From Lineus longissimus (Eukaryota > Nemertea > Pilidiophora > Heteronemertea > Lineidae): a DNA stretch of 64,000 nucleotides. Shown here in pieces: positions 32,515-41,542 of the stretch. The notes beneath the pieces were generated by a model that was not told where the DNA came from, did not search any database, and worked only from the letters and a program-made list of their open reading frames with translations. The stretch's first letter is position 1; each line of letters opens with the position of its first letter. Made by a program: the position numbers and the translations under genes. The DNA lies in NCBI RefSeq assembly GCF_910592395.1, contig NC_088308.1, positions 10,119,001-10,183,000 of the forward strand, written 5' to 3'.

Positions 32515-32993
32515 TTATCATTGACTGTTGTGCTTATCGCTTCGAAATCAGCATAGATCACAAACGGAACTCTATTTTTGAATGAGTGTTTTTCAAATTT
32601 AATTTGTGACCATTTACTGTTAGGTGGAGGCAAAGTAATCTTACAGTAATCGTGTTCTCCACATTTCTTTTTATGTTTATCTAGTGTTGACTTCCTGTAA
32701 AAGTAATTCATGCATCTCCTGCAAAGATACACTCTATGAGCTAGTGTCCTGAAGAAAAGATTGATGTCTCTTATGTACATGAAATGGTCCTTGAAATAGA
32801 GCAGATCAATGACATCATCATCGTCATAATTCTTGGACAGGTAGAGAGGTTCTAGTTTTGCCTCACAGGTGCTCTTAGCCGATTCGTTCTCTAACTTGAA
32901 CACATTAATTTTGAGATTATTATCACTCTCTATCTTAGGGATATCCTTTTGAATACATACAGGAAATGATTTGATTTTGATATCAGTAGTTTT

Positions 32994-33020
32994 CGAACTC
33001 TGTTCTCGTGACGAAGTCAT
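32994..33020 (-). repeat. Mini-hairpin repeat in PolB N-terminal part
   Basis: GAAC-TCT-GTTC TCG TGAC-GAA-GTCA: both stems carry paired changes relative to the common GAGC/GCTC and GGAC/GTCC forms. Confidence 0.8.
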
Positions 33021-33054
33021 TTGTAGCATATCGGTAGTGATATTGAATGTACTC

Positions 33055-33082
33055 TCGAGCTCTGCTCTCAGGACAAAGTCCG
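33055..33082 (-). repeat. Mini-hairpin repeat in PolB N-terminal part
   Basis: GAGC-TCT-GCTC TCA GGAC-AAA-GTCC, 35 bp from the previous copy. Confidence 0.85.
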
Positions 33083-33877
33083 TCTCTGGATTTTCTTTCA
33101 GATATTTAGCGGCCAATAAAGACCAGAGAAAACATTTATTGTCATTTGATTCCACATTTATTACTGCTTTTGTTTTAAATGGTAATTTAGTGTAATGACC
33201 ACCTTTACACCTCTTGTAAGAACAGATGGTCATGTTACAAGACTCTATTTTATTTAAAGTAAGTCCAGAACCTTGAAAGTACCTTTCCTCAATCTGTGTC
33301 TTAATGTAGTTTAACTGGTTGGTTATGGCATAAATTGCCTGGTTCCTTGAAATTATGCTTTCCATTGGGGACTGTATGGGGTGTGTCGAACTTTCACCCT
33401 GACGATCAATGCTCTGCTCTTCGACCAAAGGTCGATCAAACTGAGCAAATACTGATATGCTAATTTTGTGATGGTAATCATTGAGTTGAAATAATACCTC
33501 CTCTAATTTATCTCTGTATTCATACCCTTGTTTAGCTTCTCTGTCAATCTTCAAACTAATGGTGACTACAGGCTTGCCAAATTGTTTTACTATTTCTATT
33601 CCACTCACTTTCTTTATGCCATCTAGCTCATTTTCCTCAAATGCAAGTTTCTTATCCATAGTTTTAGGGATCAGTGATGGGGCTCGGGGTTGAGCAAGAG
33701 GCACATAATCCGGATTTAATTTACTTAAGTGACCTTTGGTTCTCCTGTGAATAGCCATATTATTGTAGGATATGTACTTGTCACATGTAGTGCAAAGTAT
33801 TTTCTGATTCTTATCAGTCATTCTATTTATTAGATTAAAATTTATTAAATTCAATAAATCTCTTGAATTATATAGAA

Positions 33878-34921
33878 ATGGACTTCATAATCAATGAACA
33901 AGAATGTAATGAAGCCTAATTTGAGTACTACTTAACAGACCAATTAGACATAAAATCCATTACTTTGAAATCGATAACCTTTTACAATTCATGGTGGACA
34001 GGTGATTTTCTACCAGAGGGAGTCAGGATTTTCTCATTTCTAGTCGAAATAACCAGAATTACAACACATGAGCCCTTAGATAAACAATTATGGTGTAGGA
34101 CATTATTTGCTCCTGGACTTGAAACAGATACACTTGAAAAGGAAGTCATGAAAATTTGCGAACGGCATTTGGAAAATGATTCTACCACAACTAAAGACAC
34201 CATTACTCAATACACATTTCCATACTCTCGACATTTTAGTTTAAGTGAGTTTTGTGAGGTATGGCAAAAATACATAAAAGAAATTGGAATAAGCCATGTG
34301 AAAATTTACTGTGATAACAATAATTACATAACCCTTGAACTTACAGAGGATAAAGAGTACCCTCTGAAAGTAGACAAGTTAGATAAAAATGAAAAAATCA
34401 AGATTGAGAGAAACACAGAAGGTTTTCAAATAAGCAAAACCATAAGAGAGGTGATAGAAAAACAGCTCACAGTGGTGAATGAGTGGTTTGGCTTTAAGCA
34501 AACTAAATTCACCAAGAAAGGAAAATACTACTCCGCAAGACCACTCAACTTTTACAGGAAATATCTATTCCTGCAAGCTAATTTGGTTGACAAAGCTAAG
34601 ACCCTCTACAACAATAAACCATCTAACATTTTCTGCATCATACCTGTAGAAGATGGTGACCAAATAAAAATGCAGCGATACGAACCGAATTGTAAGAAAA
34701 CGATAAATAAGTGTACTAATCACATAAAATTCGAAATCACTGATGAGAATGGTAAGCTAGTTAATTTCAGAGGAACAGAGGTTTCTTTAGAGTTAAGAAT
34801 CGAGCTTTGCTCTCTGGCCTTTGTCCTAGACGGACTTCGTCCTGAGAGCTCTGCTCGACTCGAGCTATGCTCTCAAGACGAAGTCGGACCACCTGATGAG
34901 ATCATTCCATTAAAGGAATAG
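33878..34921 (+). pseudogene. Penton-like single jelly-roll capsid protein 2 (early TAA)
   Basis: The ATG at 33878 is followed after 13 codons by TAA (33917-33919), then the same frame is open to 34921 (about 334 further codons). Near the C-terminus IKFEITDENGKLVNFRG parallels NIRLTDEKGDIIDLNG of the first penton-like gene, so both probably share the minor-capsid fold. The last 40 residues are made of mini-hairpin repeats (34800-34888). It is divergent from PolB and overlaps the next minus-strand gene by 20 bp. It could be a second vertex protein or a spike; that is inference. Confidence 0.6.
34800..34888 (+). repeat. Mini-hairpin cluster at the end of penton-like gene 2
   Basis: Six units: GAGC-TTT-GCTC, GGCC-TTT-GTCC, GGAC-TTC-GTCC, GAGC-TCT-GCTC, GAGC-TAT-GCTC, AGAC-GAA-GTC. 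They form the protein's C-terminus and adjoin the convergent end of 34902-35468. Confidence 0.85.
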
Positions 34922-35468
34922 TACATTTCTTCTCTTTAACTACAGGTTTAACAAGAGGGTTAATTGATCCCTTCATGACTGCTTCATTCGGACTTTGTCC
35001 AGAGAACAAAGTTCGATTAGGACTTTGTCCTGAGAGCAGAGCTCGATTCAAGCCTGATCGCTGCTCTTTACTTACTTTTTTAGGAAGTTTCTTAAACATA
35101 ATGAATGCTGCTAAAATAACGGCACCTAAACCTAGTACATAGACATAGGTATTACTACTAGATTCACGCAGTGATACATCGGTATTTTGAGATTGTGGTT
35201 CTTCTTCCTCTACTTCTTCTTCCTCCTTTTCCACAACTCTGTTTTTTGGTGAGGAGTCCTGTACTTTAAATGTCGTCTTATCCTTTTTTATCCTCTTAAA
35301 TTCCTTAGATCTTCTACCCAGTTCTCTAGACCATGCTAATTGTTTCTCTGATCGAGGTTTCTTAGACACTGAAACTTTAGTCGAACTTTGTTCTCTGGAC
35401 GTAGTCCTAGTCGGACTTTGTCCTGAGAGCATATCTCGAGTAGTATCAGTTACAGTTTCAAGTTCCAT
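34902..35468 (-). CDS. Basic protein with one membrane segment
   Basis: 188 residues, intact. The N-terminal part holds hairpin-derived peptide (MLSGQSPTRTTSREQSS), then a basic motif LAWSRELGRRSKEFKRIKK of a kind seen in other Polintons, an acidic run (EKEEEEVEEEE), one membrane helix (YVYVLGLGAVILAAFIMF), and a C-terminus that again holds hairpin-derived peptide. About 40% of the protein is repeat-derived yet the frame is open. The function is unknown, possibly a virion membrane or DNA-binding protein. ataaATGG precedes the start. Confidence 0.55.
   Translation of the reverse strand: MELETVTDTTRDMLSGQSPTRTTSREQSSTKVSVSKKPRSEKQLAWSRELGRRSKEFKRIKKDKTTFKVQDSSPKNRVVEKEEEEVEEEEPQSQNTDVSLRESSSNTYVYVLGLGAVILAAFIMFKKLPKKVSKEQRSGLNRALLSGQSPNRTLFSGQSPNEAVMKGSINPLVKPVVKEKKCTIPLME
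34988..35046 (-). repeat. Mini-hairpin cluster, C-terminal part of the basic membrane protein
   Basis: GGAC-TTT-GTCC AGA GAAC-AAA-GTTC, then GGAC-TTT-GTCC TGA GAGC-AGA-GCTC; tandem period 30 bp. Confidence 0.88.
35381..35440 (-). repeat. Mini-hairpin cluster, N-terminal part of the basic membrane protein
   Basis: GAAC-TTT-GTTC TCT GGAC-GTA-GTCC, then GGAC-TTT-GTCC TGA GAGC-ATA-(TCTC). Confidence 0.85.
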
Positions 35469-35487
35469 TTATCTTGCTCAAATTAAT

Positions 35488-35503
35488 TCGAACTATGTTC
35501 TCA
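35488..35503. repeat. Single mini-hairpin between genes
   Basis: GAAC-TAT-GTTC in the short gap between two leftward genes. Confidence 0.65.
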
Positions 35504-35516
35504 TAACCAGGTTAAT

Positions 35517-36334
35517 TTAGTCTTCTTTATCATCACTACCTGTGATATCTGTACTTTCATGTATGGTTTTATCAAATTCAGAGACAGTCATATTTGGTGT
35601 ATTCATATTTGATGCAGTCATACTCGATGTATTCATAGATGATTCCTCATGACAATGACCTAAAGTAATAAGTGTTGTTGAAGCAAGTGCAGTTAATGGT
35701 CCCATTCTCAAACTCAACCATCCAAGCCATTTATCCAACTCGTTAGTTATCAAATAATCATTTCTAAGATCATGATAAAGATTATCTTCATCATCTATTG
35801 GTAATAACCACCTTGATAATTTAGTGTAAGCTTTAATTACTGTCTTACCCAAAGAATCATTAAGTCTGGCAGCCATCTTTGTTTCATACATTCTATGATG
35901 TTTTAAGATTTCTTTTTCAGTCATATTATCTAAGTCATTAAAAGTTATTTGTTTATTAAGGAAATCCTTGCTTTTACCAGTTGCAACTAGAATCTCTAAG
36001 TCTTGTTTGGCTTTAAGGCCACTATCAGTCAAATAGTTCAAATTTTGTTGATTGCTGGTTGATCCTAGTTGGCAACTAGAATTGACTATTCCTTGACTTG
36101 GATTAACTATTCCTTGACTAGGAATAACTAAATTTGAACTATTCAATTGTTTGAAACTTGTTGATTTGTAGAGCAGTTCTGTTGAAAGTTAGTTCTGTTT
36201 TGTTGGTAACTACCAGTGTTCTGTTGGTTAGAAGCCCCAACTCGAGCTAAGCTCTCAGGACTCATAACACCAATCTGTTTCATCTGTTGTTCAATCACTG
36301 CAGATGTCTGACTATTCATTTGCTGATTATTCAT
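35517..36334 (-). pseudogene. Conserved Polinton protein, unknown function, probably frameshifted
   Basis: The ATG at 36334 (tttaaATGA) opens a Gln/Asn-rich N-terminus to a stop at 36143. The conserved remainder is in another frame (35517-36146), which has no ATG at the junction. The body contains MTEKEILKHHRMYETKMAAR and LSLRMGPLTALASTTL, like helical proteins found in other animal Polintons. A single small indel near 36145 would explain the break. The C-terminal tail has Asn/Met/Thr repeats. A hairpin repeat (36242-36262) lies in the N-terminal part. Confidence 0.5.
36242..36262 (-). repeat. Decayed mini-hairpin repeat
   Basis: GAGC-TAA-GCTC TCA GGAC with the last arm lost. Confidence 0.65.
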
Positions 36335-36405
36335 TTAAAATGATGGAAAAATGACTGTTAAGTGCAAAATGCTGTTTTCACAACTTTATTGCATCTTAAC
36401 ACTGG

Positions 36406-36495
36406 CTCGAGCTATGCTCTCAGGACGAAGTCCGGCTCGAGCTATGCTCTCAGGACGAAGTCCGGCTCGAGCTATGCTCTCAGGACGAAGTCCGG
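36406..36495. repeat. Three identical tandem 30-bp hairpin repeats
   Basis: ctcgagctatgctctcagga followed by cgaagtccgg, three exact copies. They define the 30-bp unit and encode the C-terminal decapeptide repeats of the zinc-ribbon protein. Confidence 0.97.
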
Positions 36496-37376
36496 CTGGT
36501 GTAAACTTAATACTACTGATGCAGTTATTGTCTCTACCTGCACTGGCACTCAGTAAAACGTCAAACTGCTTGTCAATATCCTGGTCATATTCCTTCTCAA
36601 CCTTGTAATTCTGGAAGAAAATACTTTGAGTGAAATCATACCATATTCTCTCCAAATCATTTACTCGCTCCTTGTTGGTTAAAAAAGGTGTAAATATTAC
36701 ATAATCAATTTTCAGCGTTTTAAAGGCTTGGTGTAAAAATACCTTGTAGTTAATGGTGACCTTCACACCACAGTAATGCAGAAATCTAAGGAAAGCATAG
36801 TACACTAGTCTAAGGTCAGTGATATTCTCATCGGTTAATTGCGGTTTACCAATTGCCCTGTTAATAAATTCAATGGCAAGAAACCAATCATATTCCCCAC
36901 AGTGAAATTTAAAAAGCATGGCTTCACCATGTAACCCTTGGTTACATAACTTAGAGGGGAGAGTGTTAATACCCATTTTTAGGGCTGACTGAAGAGTACT
37001 TTCATATCTCTGCTTACTAAGACATTTTCTGTGACTTGAAAAGTAGCACTGTAAATACCCTTCCACAAAGTCCTTTAAATACTTAACTGCCGATTCGGAC
37101 AGCCGACTCCATCCAAGTTTCCTTAGAATACTGTCAAAGTAACGTGTCTTGTTGTCAATATTGATCTCAAGAGTTTTAAATCATCATCGTAAGTAGTCGA
37201 ATTGCAATTGGTGCAGAATTGATACCTCACAGTTTTAGCTGCGTACCTTGCTGAATTCAAGTTTTTTTGATACTCAAAAAGTGTCCACCTTTTACAATTA
37301 CGGCAGAATTGAGCATTAGTGTTGGTACTGACGTCATATTCTTTCATTCTTGGCAGGACTACTTTGCCTGTCTCAG

Positions 37377-37496
37377 TCGAGCAGAGCTCTCGGGACTTTG
37401 TCCTAGTCAGACTTCGTCCTGAGAGCTCTGCTCGAGTCGAGCTTTGCTCTCTGGACTTTGTCCTAGACGGACTTCGTCCTGAGAGCTCTGCTCGAT
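37377..37496 (-). repeat. Large mini-hairpin cluster at the start of the zinc-ribbon gene
   Basis: Eight units in alternating GAGC and GGAC types over 120 bp, 30-bp period, directly at the N-terminus. Confidence 0.9.
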
Positions 37497-37500
37497 CCAT

Positions 37501-38255
37501 AACCCTAGGACGAATGTATCCTTTAAGATTCTCATTGTTCCACTCACTAGAATAATAGTCTTTATGCAGTCTCCCAATAACTAACTAAACTCCGAAATAT
37601 ATTATTAATTGGCCAAATTTATTTTGACTGATTTTACTTGCATCGTACCAATAGAAGGGGCATGCCCCCAAAATGTAGCGGCCACAACAAACGCATCAGC
37701 AAGCTAAATCACGTGACGAGTAAATGTCCGGATGACGTAACATCATGAGGACAGGATGTGAAATATTCACATACCACGTGCTCTTAACAGAGCCAATCAC
37801 GTGACATGACTCAACTCGCTGACGCGCGAAGTGTAATCCGCTAAATGTTACATAACTGCAAGGGGTCAACCACCACTCATAAAAAATAAGCATCTGAGAC
37901 ACTATACAAGTTGGAGGAGGAGTGGAGGAGGTGGAAAACGAAATAATTAAACAACTTGTTCGTCTCACTGCAACCTGGCAAGTAATAAAGCTCTTGCCCC
38001 TTGAAGCTAGCTAGCCCCTTGAAACCAGCTTGGGACCCTAGCTAGAATCTGATTGGTCAGCCATATTCCTGGACACTCCCAGACCTGGCTGATTAGCATG
38101 TGGTGAGGGCTGAACAAGTTGATTAGGTTATCCCACATAAAATCCATTATGTCAGTCTATTGTTTATAGTTTACATAATGAGCATTTTAATGAGATGTAT
38201 TTATTCATATTTACATAATAATTATTTTTTAAACATTGTTTTGATAGAAGGTCAC
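37501..38255. promoter_or_regulatory. Non-coding region with E-box and CRE-like sites
   Basis: The largest gene-free stretch inside element 1. It holds three CACGTG E-boxes (about 37709, 37778 and 37799; two in the context atCACGTGac), TGACGTAA (37733-37740, CRE/ATF-like), and CCAAT boxes (37767-37860 region and ccaatagaag near 37650). It lies upstream of the leftward gene ending at 36386. Clustering of these host factor sites suggests a promoter or enhancer. The right half (37980-38250) shows gctagctagcccc repeats and nothing else. Confidence 0.45.
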
Positions 38256-39823
38256 CTAAGACCTTTTACGTGATTTTACTGTTTTACGTGATTTTAAGGC
38301 TTTAACACCCCCAATTAAACCATAAATTATGGAGCTCACAATAGCAATAACTGCTATGATCAGATGTTCAGCTAGAAAGCCAACAGCTGCACCAATTGTT
38401 TTCAGGAGAAATGATACGATAGAACCGATGATTCCCGGTAAAGCCGCAGCTGATTTCTTGGCTAGTTCTTTTAGCCATTCAGCAAACTTCTTGAGACCTT
38501 CTTTTACTTTATCTGGTATTGATGGTTTTGGTCCTGGTTCTGGTGTAGGTCCTGGAGTTGGGTCTGGTCCTGGAGATGGTCCTGGTCCTGGAGTTGGTTT
38601 TACAGATTTAGTGGCACCACTTAAAGCACTACTGATACTAAGACCTAGAGTTGTAAATGTCATTACAACAGCTGTTATTATGGCGCTAATGGTTACACCA
38701 TATGTCTTAAAAAGTAACTTTATTCTGTCCTTCAGAGGAATAGTTGAATCTTGTTTCTTTAGAACATCAACAATTAAACGTTTAATTCTTCTAGTTTGTG
38801 ACTCCCTGTCATTGTCTAACCTCCATACCTTTGACTGTTCCTCATGCAATTTGTCATTTAGTTCATCTATTTGCTTTTTCAACTCCACTTTATCTTTAGT
38901 ATCTTCTTCTACAGACTTTACATAGTCTCTTGTTAAATTACGAAGTTTATTTTCTAATTCCTCTATTTGCATGTCCTTATCCCTCTTTACTGCAGCTAGA
39001 TCATCACCAGCCTATTTTAACCCTCTAAGTTCTCTCAAGGCATATTCAGTAAAACCCAGTGTTCATCATCATTAGAATCAATTAATTTATCTATTGGTTG
39101 GTTTGAACTGTTTACCTCATTAATTACTGCCTGTGTTTCAGGGGTTACTAATGTAGGTTGACTTACTGGTGGGTCAGGTGCAATCATATCTTTAATCATG
39201 TCAGCAAATCTAGTACCAAACTTAGTCTTTAATGTGCCTTCAGCATAGAAGCTTCCATTATCCTTAGTTAAAGGAATAAACTTTATCTTTTCTCCATTTT
39301 TATCAGGATATTCAAATAAATTTTTGTTTCCTCGTTTATCTTTTATCAAATCAAATTCAGAATTTCTCGGATTGTAATAAAGTTTGTTTCCATTGTAACT
39401 AATGTGTGGTGAAAGATTACTCAATTTTTTCTTGTCATAATTCCAGTTTGATCCTCCCAATGCTGTATCAAGTTTATCCTCTATTGTATCGTAACTTAAC
39501 TCCTTTTCCATCAATTCAGGGACAATACCTCTTACTCTTTCTGGAGGTGTAGTGAATGAAGTTTCAGTAGTAAGATTTCCACCTCCTGTGTTGTATGTTG
39601 TGCCGTCATCTTGAAAAGTTCTATTGGTTTCACCTGTATTAGGATCTATCTCATCCATTTGGATATATTCACCTCCTGTGTTGTATGTTGTGCCGTCATC
39701 TGGATAAGGGAGATTCTTTCTCATTTCTAGAATTTGTTCAAAAGTTCCTGATGATGATGATGATGATGATGATGATTGTGGATCGTAATCACTCATTTCA
39801 TAATTTTCACCTCCTTCAGCCAT
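38256..39823 (-). pseudogene. Long membrane protein typical of animal Polintons, broken by frameshift and stop
   Basis: Two ORFs (39035-39823 and 38256-38972) appear to be one gene of about 520 codons. Between them the fitting frame reads on through a TAG at about 39014-39016. The N-terminal part has a Ser run from a GAT microsatellite (39749-39776) and two copies of PDDGTTYNTGG-like sequence. The middle is coiled coil (QIEELENKLRNLTRDY). Then come a hydrophobic helix, a Pro/Gly-rich hinge, LPGIIGSIVSFLLKTIGAAVGFLAEHLI and a last helix with a basic tail. It is probably virion-membrane or capsid associated; the role is unknown. Confidence 0.6.
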
Positions 39824-39833
39824 AATTACTTAT

Positions 39834-41225
39834 TTATCTAACCATAAAAACAATCAATGTACCAACAACTGAGTAAAGCATGAATTTAATTGTTTCATGA
39901 GTATCATCCACCTTCTCAACTTTGGTGTCAAGTTTAGTAGTAGTAGGAGTATTCTTTGAGGTTTCAGTTGTTTTTGGTGAATCAACATTACTCTTTGGTT
40001 TATGACTGGTCTCGAGCTTTGCTCTCAGGACGAAGTCCGACTTGACAGTACCAACACTACTCTTAACTCTTATTTTCTTAGAACTATTTCCTTCCATCAG
40101 TGGTGGTGGTAAGGTCTTTTTGTGGTTAATGTCATTCTTACCGGGTTTAGCATTTTTTGGTGCTATTAAAATGTTATTATTGTAGTTATCCAGCTTACCA
40201 ATAACGAGTACCATATTTGATCCTATGACATACAATCCTGGTGCTATTACATAATCTAGTCTTGTATGAGTGTCACTCACTGCTTTTTGGTATCTTTGAA
40301 TTGAAGTGGGAATATCAGGATGTTGATTAATCGAGTCCTTTAATAGTTTGTTAAATTCCTTCTGTGCATCCAATTCTGTACCCGGTACTCCAATTATTGG
40401 TGTTCTGGTCAACGCCTGAGCACCCAGAATACAGTAAACATATGTTCTTATTGTGTCATTCAACCTCTCTATTCCAGGATTAGAGAAACCATTTGATTTA
40501 AATATCATGAATTGTTGATAGGTTTGACATTCATTTTGTGTAATTACATCAAATACATTCTTGTGTCTCCTGACATGATCCTTGATGAAAATATCTGGAT
40601 ATTTGAAATTAGCCATTCCAGCATCCCAGTCTTTACTGAACATCGGTGGCATTCTATTTTCATGAACTTGCATGAGGAAGAAATTGATTTTAGAATCATT
40701 GATGTAATATCCGGGATCAGTTATGTTCGGGTTGTAATCCGGTACACTCCATGACCTCCAACCACCGTTATTTTCAAACACCGAGAAATCGTACTCGTCT
40801 TTTAAACCAAATTCACTCAATAACCCTCCTAGTTTCCTACGGTTAATGTTATTGTTTGTCTCATTAAAATCACTTTCACCTGGAATTGGTATCTCTAGAT
40901 TCTTCATGATCTTCAATATTTTATAGTAAACATGAAACCTGTAAATTGACCTTAACAATGGGTCACTGTGATTCAAGTGATCGTCTATTGAAATACCACA
41001 ACCTGTTGTAGCAAACCAAACAGCCATGTTAAATTGGTTCTGATAAAACGATAATGGATTCTTTTCCAGTCGCAGACAGTCTTTCTTATTTTTCAGGCTC
41101 AAAAACCCAGGTGTTATCTTAGTTTCTTGTAGTCTGAAGAAGTTATTAGTATTAACAGTTACTTCTAAATCAAAGAAGTCATAGGTGAATTTACTTTTAT
41201 GTTGATTTGCTATTGGATAATACAT
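39834..41225 (-). CDS. Conserved Polinton protein with C-terminal membrane anchor, unknown function
   Basis: 463 residues, intact. The start (YYPIANQHKSKFTYDFFDLE) and internal parts such as NQFNMAVWFATTGCGIS, RFHVYYKILKIM and RLNDTIRTYVYCILGAQA are of a type present in many cnidarian and other invertebrate Polintons beside the preceding gene. The C-terminal third is low complexity (Thr/Lys) with one hairpin repeat (40012-40040) and ends in a membrane helix (FMLYSVVGTLIVFMV). It is the first gene from the right TIR; ATG follows ttaaATGT. Possibly a structural protein. Confidence 0.65.
   Translation of the reverse strand: MYYPIANQHKSKFTYDFFDLEVTVNTNNFFRLQETKITPGFLSLKNKKDCLRLEKNPLSFYQNQFNMAVWFATTGCGISIDDHLNHSDPLLRSIYRFHVYYKILKIMKNLEIPIPGESDFNETNNNINRRKLGGLLSEFGLKDEYDFSVFENNGGWRSWSVPDYNPNITDPGYYINDSKINFFLMQVHENRMPPMFSKDWDAGMANFKYPDIFIKDHVRRHKNVFDVITQNECQTYQQFMIFKSNGFSNPGIERLNDTIRTYVYCILGAQALTRTPIIGVPGTELDAQKEFNKLLKDSINQHPDIPTSIQRYQKAVSDTHTRLDYVIAPGLYVIGSNMVLVIGKLDNYNNNILIAPKNAKPGKNDINHKKTLPPPLMEGNSSKKIRVKSSVGTVKSDFVLRAKLETSHKPKSNVDSPKTTETSKNTPTTTKLDTKVEKVDDTHETIKFMLYSVVGTLIVFMVR
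40012..40040 (-). repeat. Mini-hairpin repeat in the 463-residue protein
   Basis: GAGC-TTT-GCTC TCA GGAC-GAA-GTCC, in frame in the low-complexity C-terminal part. Confidence 0.88.
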
Positions 41226-41297
41226 TTAATTTACTTGAATTTTTTCCTTGAATTTTGGTTAATGAAGACAGTAAAAAGGCCATTTATTTTAATGGAA

Positions 41298-41542
41298 TAA
41301 CCCATTGAGCTCTAGTATTCCCTCACCATTTCACTGACCATTTCATTGCAACGCTTCACTGGGGATCTCATGAATGAACCATTTTCATTGCAACGCTTCA
41401 CTGAAGAATGATAGAATATATGTATTGTGGTAGATTGGTTCTTTGGGGTTGTAGGCTAATTTGGGGCAAAAGCCCTGTAAGGGCTTTGGTCAAAGGGCCT
41501 AAAACATAACCTAGATTCCTACCACCACAATACATATATTCT
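41298..41542 (-). repeat. Right terminal inverted repeat of element 1
   Basis: 245-bp inverted partner of 21979-22223, including the same terminal palindrome (41413-41542). Confidence 0.97.

Larger units (their letters stand above)
30042..33854 (-). pseudogene. polB: Protein-primed family B DNA polymerase (two in-frame stops)
   Basis: One frame spans the whole 3.8 kb. The likely ATG is at 33821. Features in order: a C2H2-like finger (CTTC to HRRTKGH); the 3'-5' exonuclease DFE site (YADFEAI, about 32550); an endonuclease-VII-like insert (CYYC, DHDH, RGAAHNSCN); ExoII HNLSNYDSH; motif A DANNLYGWSM; motif B MNNSFYGKT; motif C YLDTDS (about 30570). It would replicate the linear genome. TAA at 31761-31763 and TAG at 30597-30599 interrupt it without frame change, the latter just before motif C. 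Five mini-hairpin repeats are inserted in frame (30330, 31294, 32499, 32994, 33055). Confidence 0.9.
36386..37500 (-). pseudogene. Zinc-ribbon protein with hairpin-repeat ends, frameshifted
   Basis: Two ORFs (37123-37500 and 36386-37066) join if the frame changes near 37150-37170; the second frame is open well upstream of its first start codon. The N-terminal 45 residues are repeat-derived. Next come FCRNCKRW and FCTNCN, a four-Cys zinc ribbon, then about 200 residues of helical protein with conserved-looking FCRN-independent segments such as KLGWSRLSESAVKYL. The C-terminus is three exact copies of a repeat-derived decapeptide (GLRPESIARA). No family is recognised. Confidence 0.5.
21979..41542. 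mobile_element. Element 1: complete Polinton/Maverick-type DNA virus-like transposon
   Basis: 19,564 bp bounded by 245-bp TIRs and a 6-bp target duplication AAATTA. It carries the full Polinton kit: double-jelly-roll major capsid, penton-like capsid proteins, FtsK/HerA packaging ATPase, retroviral-type integrase with chromodomain, and protein-primed PolB, plus conserved accessory genes. I did not recognise an adenain-type protease in it. It inserted into remnant X. It is AT-rich and compact, unlike its surroundings. Isolated stops and frameshifts in several genes suggest it is now defective. Confidence 0.95.

Noticed and set aside
33389-33435. Possible further hairpin repeat (tcgaccaaaggtcga) in PolB
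   Set aside because: The arm sequence differs from the family and the flanking unit is not recognisable.
25754-37496. CRISPR-like array
   Set aside because: The tandem units have no unique spacers, are in animal DNA, and lie partly inside genes.
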